A stretch of DNA of 38,013 bases from Clostridiales bacterium (GCA_019423725.1 JAHZAW010000049.1:15576-53588); one strand, 5' to 3'; counted from the first letter of the stretch, positions 1 to 7,364 are shown. A program made the numbers and translations. Notes: generated by a model not told the origin, from the letters alone.

Positions 1-62
1 CAAATCAGAGTCAGATCCATAAGAAAATTTATTAAAAACAATATGTCAGCATATACTATCAA

Positions 63-114
63 AAAAATTCCCCCATAAGATATATCTGATGATAAATCTT
101 ACAGAGGAATTTTT
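63..114 (-). terminator. Terminator of the M29 aminopeptidase gene
   Basis: Read on the minus strand, AAAAATTCC (106-114) pairs with GGAATTTTT (63-71), and an inner TAAGAT/ATCTTA stem (96-101 with 76-81) sits inside it. The 3' arm runs into a stretch of T. It lies about 30 bases after the aminopeptidase stop codon, which is the expected place for its intrinsic terminator. Confidence 0.7.
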
Positions 115-144
115 ATGTCATTTTATGTATTTATAAATCCGCAT

Positions 145-1266
145 TTATTTACATAAAAGCTCATCCTTAAAATGTCCGTTTTCATATATGACTATACCGT
201 CAGCAATGACTTTTCCGCATTCAGTCATATCGTTTATCATATCCCAGTGGATTGCTGAATCATTTTTGCTTCCGGCTTCAGGAAATCCGGCTCCAAGGGC
301 CATATGCATGGTGCCTCCTATTTTTTCGTCAAAAAGTATGTTCCTGCTGAATGTTTTTATACCGTAGTTGGTGCCAAAGGCCACCTCACCTAAAAATCTT
401 GAGCCTTCATCGGTATCTATATATGTGAGTAGTTTTTCATTCATATCCTTTTCTTCGCAGGATGCGTTTTTGATCTTTCCGTTTTCAAATTCAAGCCTGA
501 CGTTTTTAAATTCATTGCCGTTCATAAGGGCAGGATAGCTGAAAGTCACATATCCATTGACTGAATCTTCCACGGGAGAAGTAAATATTTCGCCATCAGG
601 GAAGTTTTCATTGCCGCAGCAGTTGATCCATTTTCTGCCCTTTACTGATAATGTGATATGGGTATCCTTTGATATTATCTCCATATTCGATACACCATTC
701 AAATAATCAGCCCATTTCTGCTGGTATTCCGACATTTTCTTCCATTCTGCCACGGGATCGTCCTTATCAATGAATCCTGCTTTATATACGAAGTTTTCGT
801 ACTCATCAAGGCTCATTCCGGCGTACTGGGCATCACCATTTACAGGAAACTGGGTGCCGCACCACCTCAGCTCACCGTTTCCGGAACGCTCATTGTATAT
901 CTTCCTGTTTTCGGAATTTGCCAGACGTCTTCTTTTAAGTGTCTCACCATCGATGGAAGAAAGTGTGCTTATATTGTCTGTGCCCCAGGCGCTTATCCAT
1001 ACATCAGCCCTGGCACATTCGCCGAATCTGTAATTGGGCTGTTCTATCTGATCCTTTGTGCCGTTTTTAAGTAAGAACTCATCCAGGTCAGGCATATCAA
1101 CGAACCATTTTACGTTGCCGCCTGCAAGTATCGCCTGTTTAACCACTTCTTTTATAAAAGGCATGGCGCTTTCTTCTCCGGATACACATACATTGTCTCC
1201 GGGCTTTACAGCCGTGGAATACTCCACAAGCACCTTAGCCAGCTTTTCAAGTCTGTAATCTTTCAT
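145..1266 (-). CDS. M29-family metallo-aminopeptidase (AmpS/PepS type)
   Basis: The 373-residue protein looks like a cytosolic aminopeptidase of the thermophilic M29 family, which removes N-terminal residues from peptides using two metal ions. Seen in the sequence: a PDGEIFTSP block typical of the family (Glu as metal ligand), GEVAFGTN, FDEKIGGTMHMALG and SAIHWDM, which supply the expected Glu, Glu, His, His and Asp ligands in order. Length is a little short of the usual 400 or so residues, mainly at the N-terminus. The start is ATG at 1266 with AGGAGG seven bases upstream. It stands alone between its own promoter and terminator, divergent from proS. Substrate preference cannot be read from sequence. 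Confidence 0.85.
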   Translation of the reverse strand: MKDYRLEKLAKVLVEYSTAVKPGDNVCVSGEESAMPFIKEVVKQAILAGGNVKWFVDMPDLDEFLLKNGTKDQIEQPNYRFGECARADVWISAWGTDNISTLSSIDGETLKRRRLANSENRKIYNERSGNGELRWCGTQFPVNGDAQYAGMSLDEYENFVYKAGFIDKDDPVAEWKKMSEYQQKWADYLNGVSNMEIISKDTHITLSVKGRKWINCCGNENFPDGEIFTSPVEDSVNGYVTFSYPALMNGNEFKNVRLEFENGKIKNASCEEKDMNEKLLTYIDTDEGSRFLGEVAFGTNYGIKTFSRNILFDEKIGGTMHMALGAGFPEAGSKNDSAIHWDMINDMTECGKVIADGIVIYENGHFKDELLCK

Positions 1267-1293
1267 ATATACCTCCTGATTTATTTAAATTAC

Positions 1294-1323
1294 TTGACAT
1301 TTCATCTTACAATGGATTATTAT
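1294..1323 (+). promoter_or_regulatory. Sigma-A promoter of the proS T-box transcript
   Basis: A perfect -35 TTGACA (1294-1299) is followed after 18 bases by TATTAT (1318-1323). Transcription would start near 1330, giving a leader of about 250 bases, the normal size for a T-box RNA. Confidence 0.65.
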
Positions 1324-1328
1324 ATCAC
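1319..1328 (-). promoter_or_regulatory. Extended -10 promoter for the aminopeptidase
   Basis: On the minus strand TGATATAAT gives a consensus TATAAT (1319-1324) with an upstream TG. No good -35 is visible. It overlaps the -10 element of the opposing proS promoter base for base, so the two promoters should exclude one another. Confidence 0.45.
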
Positions 1329-1329
1329 T

Positions 1330-1558
1330 TGTATAAAGACTATGACAGGGATTAGTAAATATTATTTTGTTTTTCAGAGAAAAGGCGGATGGTGAAAGCC
1401 TCAAACAGAAGATATCGAACCTGCCCCTTGAGTTCTGCGGAGTAAAAAGCCGCGGCGTGTATCTGCGTTAAGGATATCGAGCGGACGCATCTGCGTCAAA
1501 TTGGGTGGCACCGCCAGTTAACCTTGGTCCCTTTATTTGTGGGACGAAGGCTTTTTTT
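1330..1558 (+). promoter_or_regulatory. T-box riboswitch leader of proS
   Basis: A tRNA-sensing leader controlling prolyl-tRNA synthetase. Seen: a stem I apical element GGATGGTGAAAGCC near 1387; a specifier region GAACCTGCCCC near 1420 containing Pro codons CCT and CCC (which one is read I cannot fix by eye); the T-box core GGGTGGCACCGCC at 1503-1515; and a terminator CCTTGGTCCC/GGGACGAAGG (1522-1531 with 1541-1550) followed by seven T. Known mechanism: uncharged tRNA-Pro pairs with the T-box and favours the antiterminator, so proS is expressed when proline charging falls. Confidence 0.92.
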
Positions 1559-1579
1559 ATAATTGAAAGGAGAAATAAA

Positions 1580-3013
1580 ATGGCAAAGGATAAGAAGTTT
1601 GTTGAATCCATCACGGATATGGAAGTGGATTTTCCCCAGTGGTATACCGATGTTGTAATCAAAGCTGACCTTGTTGACTATTCAAGCGTAAGAGGATGTA
1701 TGATAATAAGACCCTATGGTTATGCGATCTGGGAGCTTATGCAGAAACAGATGGACGCTATATTTAAGGCAACAGGACACGAAAATGTATATATGCCAAT
1801 TTTCATTCCCGAAAGCCTGCTTCAGAAGGAAAAGGACCATGTAGAAGGATTTGCTCCTGAGGTTGCATGGGTCACCCACGGCGGAGACCAGGAACTTACA
1901 GAGCGTCTCTGTGTAAGGCCTACTTCCGAAACACTTTTCTGTGACCATTATAAAAATATAATACATTCATACAGAGACCTTCCCAAACTCTACAATCAGT
2001 GGTGTTCTGTAGTAAGATGGGAAAAGACAACAAGGCCCTTCTTAAGAACCACAGAGTTCCTCTGGCAGGAAGGCCATACTGCCCATGCCACAGCTGAAGA
2101 AGCCGAGGCAGAAACAATAAAGATGCTCAATGTTTATGCTGATTTCTGCGAAAACATCCTTGCTATCCCCGTAATCAAGGGACAGAAGACAGAAAAGGAG
2201 CGTTTTGCAGGAGCTAAAGCAACATATACGATCGAAAGCCTTATGCATGATGGAAAGGCACTCCAGTCCGGAACATCCCATAACTTTGGCGATGGATTTG
2301 CCCGTGCATTTGGTATCCAGTATACTGATAAAAATAATGAACTTCAGTATGTTCACCAGACATCATGGGGAACAACAACACGTCTTATCGGAGCCATCAT
2401 AATGGTTCATGGCGATAACAGCGGACTTGTGCTTCCTCCAAGGATTGCACCCATCCAGGTAATAATCGTACCTATAGCAATGAAGAAGGAAGGAGTTCTT
2501 GAAAAGGCCAATGAGCTTAAGGACAGACTTTCAAACTTCCGTGTTAAAGTTGATGACAGCGACAAATCACCCGGATGGAAGTTCAGCGAATATGAGATGA
2601 AGGGTGTTCCCGTTCGTCTTGAGGTAGGACCCAAGGATATCGAAAATAACCAGGTAGTCCTTGCCCGCCGTGATACAGGAGAAAAGGTCGTTGTATCAAT
2701 GGATAACCTTGAGGAAGAGATCGGAAAGCTTCTTGATGATATCCAGAAGAACCTTCTTGAAAAAGCAAGAGCCAGAAGAGACTCAAAAACATATTCAGCT
2801 ACAGATATGGAAACATTTGAGAAGGAACTCAACGAGACTCCCGGTTTCATCAAAGCTATGTGGTGTGGCGACCAGGCTTGTGAAGATGCCATCAAGGAAA
2901 AAACAGGAGCTACATCAAGATGTATCCCCTTTGAGCAGGAGCATATTTCAGATACATGTGTATGCTGTGGCAAAAAGGCAAAATATATGGTTTACTGGGG
3001 CAGAGCATATTAA
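1580..3013 (+). CDS. proS: Prolyl-tRNA synthetase, archaeal/eukaryotic-like short type
   Basis: This cytosolic class II synthetase charges tRNA-Pro. The 477-residue length, the absence of the ~180-residue editing insertion of the E. coli-type enzyme and the Cys-rich C-terminal zinc domain (two CxxxxC/CxC-type clusters near residues 430-470, ending in YWGRAY) mark it as the archaeal/eukaryotic-like class, which is also common in Clostridia. Motif 2 appears as RWEKTTRPFLRTTEF and is followed by the WQEGHTAHAT block that binds proline and ATP. The start is ATG at 1580 behind AAAGGAG, although the frame stays open further upstream through the T-box terminator. Expression is under the T-box. A bidirectional terminator follows at 3036. 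Confidence 0.96.
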   Translation: MAKDKKFVESITDMEVDFPQWYTDVVIKADLVDYSSVRGCMIIRPYGYAIWELMQKQMDAIFKATGHENVYMPIFIPESLLQKEKDHVEGFAPEVAWVTHGGDQELTERLCVRPTSETLFCDHYKNIIHSYRDLPKLYNQWCSVVRWEKTTRPFLRTTEFLWQEGHTAHATAEEAEAETIKMLNVYADFCENILAIPVIKGQKTEKERFAGAKATYTIESLMHDGKALQSGTSHNFGDGFARAFGIQYTDKNNELQYVHQTSWGTTTRLIGAIIMVHGDNSGLVLPPRIAPIQVIIVPIAMKKEGVLEKANELKDRLSNFRVKVDDSDKSPGWKFSEYEMKGVPVRLEVGPKDIENNQVVLARRDTGEKVVVSMDNLEEEIGKLLDDIQKNLLEKARARRDSKTYSATDMETFEKELNETPGFIKAMWCGDQACEDAIKEKTGATSRCIPFEQEHISDTCVCCGKKAKYMVYWGRAY

Positions 3014-3035
3014 TAAAATAAGTATATATAAATAT

Positions 3036-3058
3036 AGGACTTCCAATGTGGAAGTCCT
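3036..3058 (+). terminator. Terminator between convergent proS and glycosyltransferase
   Basis: AGGACTTCC (3036-3044) pairs perfectly with GGAAGTCCT (3050-3058), with a five-base loop. A T-rich tract follows on the plus strand and an AT-rich tract on the other side, so it can serve both converging genes. Confidence 0.7.
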
Positions 3059-3061
3059 TAT

Positions 3062-3955
3062 TTATTTTCTTCTTTTACAAACCTCTGTTATTTTATCAGC
3101 CGCACCGGAAGCCCCTGGACATCTTTTAAAATCTTCAGATATTTTCTGTGCGTTTTCCCTATAGCTGACATCAGAAAATATTTTCTTTACTGCCCTTAGA
3201 ATGTTTTCTGGTGATGTGTCTTTCAGTATGAGCCCTGCACCCAGTTCCGCTGTCCTAGAAGCAACACCATACTGCTCCCCTGTCTGAGGCAGCATAATGA
3301 GAGGCACACCAAAATACAGGCTTTCATTTACGCTGTTCATTCCGCAGTGTGAAATAAATACATCAGCCTTTTCAAGTACTGCTATCTGATCCACCCTCTC
3401 AAATACCTCTATGTTTTCTTTGATCTCTCCAAGGTTTTCCTTGTTTGTCATTTTCCCTACCGACATTATTACTTGATATTCAGTGGAATTAAAGGCTCTT
3501 ATGCAGTTCTGATATAAAGGAACCATATCATTATTTACCGTGCCCATGGAAACATATATGAGTTTTTTGCAAGTCTTTTCAATAACATTTTTTGTTGGAC
3601 GTATAGAAGGACCAACAAAGGCGTATTTATCAGAAAATGTCTCAGAGCAGGGCTGAAACGAAGGAGATGTATATACTATGGTATCAGTTTCATTGTCGTT
3701 GCTTATTAAATCAAGTATTGTTTTTACATTATATCCCCTATCTCTAAGGCGGTTTATCTGCTTCTGAGCTTTAGGAAGTGACAAAAGCATTGAAGCTGTT
3801 TCCTTAAGCCCCTGTTTCATTATCTTGCTGGAATAGCGGTTAAAGGCAAATGTCGTGGTAGAAGATACAAATGGTATACCCAGCTTTATGGCAGCCGCCC
3901 TTCCCCAGAATGCCATTGAATCAGCCACTATGCAGTCCGGCTTTATTTTCTCCAT
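3062..3955 (-). pseudogene. GT1 (macrolide-type) glycosyltransferase, C-terminal three quarters
   Basis: This 297-codon frame carries the C-terminal nucleotide-sugar domain of a GT-B fold glycosyltransferase of family 1 (MGT/UGT type). The signature region reads FISHCGMNSVNESLYFGVPLIMLP followed by Glu-Gln, the expected donor-binding motif with HCG in place of HGG. It opens with MEKIKPDCIVADS, which in intact relatives lies near residue 100, so it is not a natural N-terminus. The N-terminal domain lies in the next frame (3943-4239) and overlaps by 13 bases. Joined, they would give a normal protein of about 390 residues transferring a sugar to a lipid or small hydrophobic acceptor. Either one base has been lost near 3958, or the two halves are made separately by translational coupling. 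Confidence 0.75.
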
Positions 3956-4239
3956 ATCCTGGCATATTGTTCATCCAGCGCAAGGGTCGTATCAACTATT
4001 ATCTTTGAAGAAAGTCCTATATCATGGCTTATTTTTACTCCATCCTCAGGCGTAAGATAAGATTCTGCGTACTTATCACAGGAAGTAAATTCCGCTCCAG
4101 TTTCCTCTATTTTTTCCCTCATCATGTCAAAGGAATAGTACCATACTCTATTTCCTCTTTTTATTAATTCCCTTACAACACCCAAAGTCGGATTAGTGTG
4201 TCCATGGGCCGGTATACAGAAAAAGACTATTTTATACAC
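3943..4239 (-). pseudogene. GT1 glycosyltransferase, N-terminal fragment
   Basis: Ninety-eight codons giving the start of a GT-B glycosyltransferase: VFFCIPAHGHTNPTLGVVREL is the usual first strand and loop, with the HGHxNP motif and catalytic-type His. The frame stops at TAA 13 bases after the ATG of the downstream frame. Restoring one base shortly before that ATG would give EQYAQDMEKIKPD, a good family match. The start is GTG at 4237-4239 behind AAGGGA. It lies 23 bases after the AbrB-like regulator and is probably cotranscribed with it. Confidence 0.7.
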
Positions 4240-4262
4240 TTATATCCCTTCCCTCTAATTCT

Positions 4263-4475
4263 TTACTCATCAAAACCTTCAGGAAAGAGCTTAGATATAT
4301 ATTCGCTCTGGACATCACGAGGCAAAATGGCTATACCTCGTTTTTTATCACCCAGCACGAGTATTTCCTCTCCCGGCTGAAGGTCAAACATTTCCCTTGC
4401 CTCCTTTGGTATTACGAACTGTCCCTTTTCTCCTATCTTAACCATCCAGGCATATTTATCATCAGGAAATTTCAT
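4263..4475 (-). CDS. AbrB/SpoVT-family swapped-hairpin transcriptional regulator
   Basis: A small 70-residue DNA-binding protein of the AbrB/MazE/SpoVT superfamily. The domain fills residues 10-55: VKIGEKGQFVIPKEAREMFD is the classical first half, followed by LQPGEEILVLGDKKRGIAIL. Such proteins bind as dimers through swapped hairpins. The start ATG has AAGGAGGGG upstream. The gene is first in a unit with the broken glycosyltransferase. A near-ideal promoter overlaps a perfect inverted repeat just upstream, so autorepression is likely. Without a partner toxin nearby, a MazE antitoxin role is less likely than local regulation of the glycosyltransferase. Confidence 0.85.
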   Translation of the reverse strand: MKFPDDKYAWMVKIGEKGQFVIPKEAREMFDLQPGEEILVLGDKKRGIAILPRDVQSEYISKLFPEGFDE

Positions 4476-4493
4476 ATATACCCCTCCTTATTT

Positions 4494-4522
4494 TAGTATG
4501 ATTAGTTATACTAATCATACTA
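4494..4522. promoter_or_regulatory. Perfect 12-bp inverted repeat, candidate AbrB-like operator
   Basis: TAGTATGATTAG (4494-4505) and CTAATCATACTA (4511-4522) are perfect inverse copies separated by TTATA. The repeat covers the -10 box and likely start site of the regulator's promoter. A second perfect palindrome, CGTTATATAACG (4527-4538), lies in the promoter spacer next to it. Confidence 0.65.
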
Positions 4523-4542
4523 CTTGCGTTATATAACGTCAA
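4514..4542 (-). promoter_or_regulatory. Sigma-A promoter of the AbrB-like/glycosyltransferase unit
   Basis: On the minus strand TTGACG (4537-4542), a 17-base spacer and TATGAT (4514-4519). Both boxes are one base from consensus and the spacing is optimal. The -10 lies inside the 4494-4522 inverted repeat, the placement expected for repression by occlusion. Confidence 0.7.
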
Positions 4543-4576
4543 TACATCGAAAATATATTAAGAATAATTTATATAC

Positions 4577-4632
4577 GAAAAACGGGCTAAAAAAAGCTGA
4601 GCCATACTAGCTCAGGCTTTCAGCCCGTTTTT
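4577..4632 (-). terminator. Compound hairpin terminator of an unidentified transcript
   Basis: An outer stem AAAAACGGGCT/AGCCCGTTTTT encloses an inner hairpin AGCCTGAGC/GCTCAGCT with one bulge. On the minus strand the inner stem is followed by seven T and the outer by five T, so minus-strand transcription would stop here. The tRNA upstream already has its own terminator, so this may serve a separate short transcript or act as a second barrier. Confidence 0.5.
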
Positions 4633-4824
4633 ATAAAAACATCTAAAACCGTTATAGCAGCAGTTAAAAAATGACCTGCCTTTTATATTCCGAAATCATA
4701 CCTCAGCGCAGTTATAGCTGCATATTAGTTCTTAATAAGATACAAATTGGGCAGTATATGGTAGACCGATATAACTCCTCAGAAAGCCCATTTATAGGCG
4801 AAAATATCAGTTATGGAAATAAAA
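4633..4824. other. Gene-free stretch between tRNA-Thr unit and AbrB unit
   Basis: No convincing coding frame on either strand. GTTATAGC-[A/T]-GCA occurs twice in direct orientation (near 4653 and 4710). Because a strong minus-strand terminator follows, a small RNA is possible, but I cannot name a family or a firm promoter. Confidence 0.3.
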
Positions 4825-4852
4825 AAACACACCATATCTCTATGGTGTGTTT
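4825..4852 (-). terminator. Terminator after tRNA-Thr
   Basis: A perfect 12-bp stem (4841-4852 with 4825-4836) with a GAGA loop on the minus strand, followed by a T run. It begins three bases after the tRNA 3' end. Confidence 0.88.
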
Positions 4853-4854
4853 CA

Positions 4855-4927
4855 AGCTAATGAGCGGACTCGAACCGCCGACCTACGCCTTACCAAGGCG
4901 TTGCGCTACCTACTGTGCCACATTAGC
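4855..4927 (-). tRNA. tRNA-Thr (anticodon GGT)
   Basis: The 73-base gene folds as a full cloverleaf. The acceptor stem is GCTAATG (4921-4927) with CATTAGC (4856-4862). The anticodon stem ACGCC/GGCGT encloses TTGGTAA with anticodon GGT. The T arm GGCGG-TTCGAGT-CCGCT has one G-U pair. The discriminator is T and no CCA is encoded, so CCA must be added after transcription. It starts 42 bases after sigH and ends at a strong terminator, so it is probably the last gene of the sigH transcript, although a promoter of its own inside sigH is possible. Confidence 0.96.
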
Positions 4928-4969
4928 ATGCAGTAGATATTATACTAAATAAGCGGCTCCATGTCAATA

Positions 4970-5629
4970 TTATTCTTGAAGATACTTTTCAAGTTTTTTC
5001 TTAACTCTCTGAAGCGCATTATCTATGGATTTTTCAGACTTTCCGGTGATTTTTGATATCTCAGCATAGCTCTTATTATCAAGATAAAGGCATAAAACCG
5101 AGTTTTCAAAGTTGCTCAGATTTTTTTCAAGGTGCTCCTCGATACCTGCCCTTGCCTCACGTCCGATGAACATGGTCTCAGGATTTGAAAAATCAGTACC
5201 CTTTATGTTGTCCATAAAAGTTTCCTGGGAATCATCATTGAAAGCCGGCTTATTGAGGGAAACATAGTTATTGAGCGGCTGGTGTTTCTGCCTTGTTGCA
5301 GCCTTTACAGCAGTAATTATCTGTCTGTTTACACAAAGCTCCGCGAAGGCTTTAAATGAGGCGTGCTTGTCCGGATTAAAGTCCCTGACAGCCTTATAAA
5401 GGCCGATCATCCCTTCCTGGATTATATCTTCATTATCGGCTCCTATGAGGAAATAAGCCCTTGATTTCGATCTTACAAGGGGCTTGTATTTATCAAGGAT
5501 AAAATCCATGGCAGATATATCTCCTTTTTTAACAAGTTCGATTATATCCTCGTCTTTCATACTTTTATATGTTCCGTCCTTATTAACATAAAGGACGGTC
5601 TTCTGCTTTATACCCTTTTCAGCATCCAA
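4970..5629 (-). CDS. sigH: RNA polymerase sigma factor SigH (Spo0H-type)
   Basis: A 219-residue sigma-70 family factor matching the length and order of Bacillus SigH, which in Firmicutes directs early stationary-phase and sporulation genes. Region 2 is seen in YFLIGADNEDIIQEGMIGLY with KAVRDF after it and SFKAFAELCVNRQIITA (DNA melting), then ATRQKHQPLN. Region 4 is SYAEISKITGKSEKSIDNALQRVKKKLEKYL (helix-turn-helix plus core binding). The start is TTG at 5627-5629; its AAGGAG, nine bases upstream, is formed by the last codons and stop of yacP, so the two are translationally close. The genome is therefore likely to have a SigH regulon. Confidence 0.93.
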   Translation of the reverse strand: MDAEKGIKQKTVLYVNKDGTYKSMKDEDIIELVKKGDISAMDFILDKYKPLVRSKSRAYFLIGADNEDIIQEGMIGLYKAVRDFNPDKHASFKAFAELCVNRQIITAVKAATRQKHQPLNNYVSLNKPAFNDDSQETFMDNIKGTDFSNPETMFIGREARAGIEEHLEKNLSNFENSVLCLYLDNKSYAEISKITGKSEKSIDNALQRVKKKLEKYLQE

Positions 5630-5635
5630 AAAAGG

Positions 5636-6157
5636 TCACTCCTTTTTCCTGCGCATCATTTCAAGCCATTTTAATGTTTCCTCATCAACATTATCCATGA
5701 GCATGTTATTTTTCGCGGGACGTTTTTCGGTATAGTTCTGTCTTATAAGTTTTTCTTCCTGTTCAATTATCATCTTAAGCTCTCTTGCAGTTATTCTTGT
5801 GGCACCCTTACCCATTATTATAGTCTGTTCCAGTCCATCATTGGTGGCTACTTTGACTCTATAATCCTTAGGTATATTGGTGACTGTTTTTTCGATATAA
5901 TGGTCGGCTGTCTCGGCTTCTTTGGTATATACAACAAAAATATTGTTATATTCCTGCACAGAACCTTCGCTGCCTCTCACCAGATAGCCGTCAAATACAA
6001 GAATAACTGTCTCACCGCTAACCCCCTGGTAGTTGCACAAAATATCCATTAATTTAACCCTTGCGCTTTCCAGGCTGACAGAAGTGAGATCCTCAAGTTC
6101 AGGCCAGGCATGGATAATATTATATCCGTCTACTATAAGAAAAGTTTTAAGCGGCAT
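5636..6157 (-). CDS. yacP: NYN-domain RNA-binding/endoribonuclease protein (YacP/Rae1)
   Basis: A 173-residue NYN-fold protein. In Bacillus, the YacP family member Rae1 cleaves mRNA in the ribosomal A site. Seen: LIVDGYNIIHAWPEL at the N-terminus (first acidic residue), ILVFDGY near residue 54 and VKVATNDGLEQ near residue 100, the acidic cluster of the PIN-like active site. The C-terminal tail is basic (MMRRKKE). The start ATG has AGGGGTG upstream; the gene begins 11 bases after rlmB and ends within the sigH ribosome binding site. Its position between rlmB and sigH is conserved in Firmicutes. Confidence 0.88.
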   Translation of the reverse strand: MPLKTFLIVDGYNIIHAWPELEDLTSVSLESARVKLMDILCNYQGVSGETVILVFDGYLVRGSEGSVQEYNNIFVVYTKEAETADHYIEKTVTNIPKDYRVKVATNDGLEQTIIMGKGATRITARELKMIIEQEEKLIRQNYTEKRPAKNNMLMDNVDEETLKWLEMMRRKKE

Positions 6158-6168
6158 AACAACACCCC

Positions 6169-6921
6169 TTAATCCTTATAATTTCTCTGTCTTACTACTT
6201 CGTACATAAGAAGAGCAGCTGCCACTGAGGCGTTAAGGGAAGATATTCTTCCGTACATGGGTATGGATACAACAAAGTCGCATTTCTCCTTAACAAGTCT
6301 GCTGACACCCTCTCCCTCTGAACCTATTACAAGGGCAATAGCTCCATCAAGACTGGCATCAAAACATTCATCTCCGCCCATATCTGCACAGGCCACCCAT
6401 ATACCCTTTTCTTGAAGTTCTTCAATAGTCCTGGCAATATTAGTTACCCTTGCCACGGGCATATACTCAAGGGCGCCTGCTGATGTTTTTCCTACGACGG
6501 CCGTAAGTCCCACGCTTCTCCTCTTAGGGATAATGACACCATGGGCTCCCGCACACTCAGCCGTACGGATTATGGCGCCAAGATTGTGGGGGTCTGTTAT
6601 ATTATCAAGTATTATAATAAAAGGCTTCTCACCCTTTTTCTCAGCTGATGCCAATATATCATCAACGCTGGCATATTCATGCTCAGACACGATGGCGATA
6701 ACGCCCTGATGATTTTTAGTCTGGCTCATTTCATCGAGTTTTTGTCTTACGACTTCCTGTACTACGATGCCTCTTTCCCTGGCCATGCCTACTATACGAC
6801 GTATCGTTCCTTCCACATTGCCCTTAAGCACAATGATCTTTTCCACGTCTCTGCCGCTTTTTAAAACTTCAAGAACGGCGTTGCGGCCCTCAAGCTGATT
6901 TTCATTAAATTGTCGTTCCAT
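6169..6921 (-). CDS. rlmB: 23S rRNA (guanosine-2'-O)-methyltransferase RlmB (TrmH/SpoU family)
   Basis: A 250-residue SPOUT-fold, SAM-dependent 2'-O-methyltransferase. The N-terminal ribosomal L30e-like RNA-binding domain (residues 1-80) begins QLEGRNAVLEVLKSGRDV. The three SpoU motifs are clear: NITDPHNLGAIIRTAE, VIGSEGEGVS and IPMYGRISSLNASVAAALLMYE, which form the knotted SAM site. By family it should methylate G2251 of 23S rRNA, though the closely related Bacillus YacO has a less certain target. The start is ATG with AAGGAG; it follows mrnC by 12 bases. Confidence 0.9.
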   Translation of the reverse strand: MERQFNENQLEGRNAVLEVLKSGRDVEKIIVLKGNVEGTIRRIVGMARERGIVVQEVVRQKLDEMSQTKNHQGVIAIVSEHEYASVDDILASAEKKGEKPFIIILDNITDPHNLGAIIRTAECAGAHGVIIPKRRSVGLTAVVGKTSAGALEYMPVARVTNIARTIEELQEKGIWVACADMGGDECFDASLDGAIALVIGSEGEGVSRLVKEKCDFVVSIPMYGRISSLNASVAAALLMYEVVRQRNYKD

Positions 6922-6933
6922 GTCAAGCTCTCC

Positions 6934-7362
6934 TTAAATCTCGTTTTTGAGCGGATATATCAGCTCAAAAAGTTCAACAATTCGTTCATTCTGGCCAGAA
7001 AGATATAAATACCCAAATACAGCCTCAAGTCCTGTGGCATGTCTGTAGTCATTTATATCCATATTTTTCGGATGGGTATATGAATTGGCGTTTCTGCCCC
7101 TCCTGAATACCGCTGCTTCATCATCAGTCAGTGCCTCCTGTATTTTAAAATAGGCATCACACTGGCTTTTTGCATTTACTATTTTTTTTGCCTTGGCATT
7201 CATCTTATTTACAGGGCAGTTTCCAAGGGAAACTACCCTTGTTCTTGCCAGTATCTCATAGACAGCGTCTCCCACATAGGCTAGAACAAGGGGTGACAGT
7301 TCCCTTGGTGAAACTCCGTTATATTCCCTTTCAAGTACTTTTGCAAAATATTCATCCGTCAT
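6934..7362 (-). CDS. mrnC: Mini-ribonuclease III
   Basis: The RNase III catalytic domain without a dsRNA-binding domain, the mini-III form that matures 23S rRNA ends in Firmicutes. Seen: SPLVLAYVGDAVYEILARTRVV (catalytic Asp in GDAVYE), NKMNAKAKKIVNAKSQ, FRRGRNANSYTHPKN and YRHATGLEAVFGYLYL (catalytic Glu). I choose ATG at 7362 with AGAGG just upstream, giving 142 residues. A GTG six codons earlier overlaps the end of cysS and has no ribosome binding site. Order cysS-mrnC-rlmB is conserved in Firmicutes. Confidence 0.9.
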   Translation of the reverse strand: MTDEYFAKVLEREYNGVSPRELSPLVLAYVGDAVYEILARTRVVSLGNCPVNKMNAKAKKIVNAKSQCDAYFKIQEALTDDEAAVFRRGRNANSYTHPKNMDINDYRHATGLEAVFGYLYLSGQNERIVELFELIYPLKNEI

Positions 7363-7364
7363 AA

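Noticed and set aside
2407..2973. A 188-codon open frame opposite proS
   Set aside because: It is antisense to conserved ProRS sequence, has low-complexity Ser-rich content and no ribosome binding site.
4263..4475. MazE-type antitoxin
   Set aside because: No MazF-like or other toxin gene lies next to it; the neighbour is a glycosyltransferase, so a simple regulator is the better call.
4671..4952. A 93-codon plus-strand frame across the tRNA region
   Set aside because: It runs through the tRNA-Thr gene and its terminator, so it cannot be a real protein gene.
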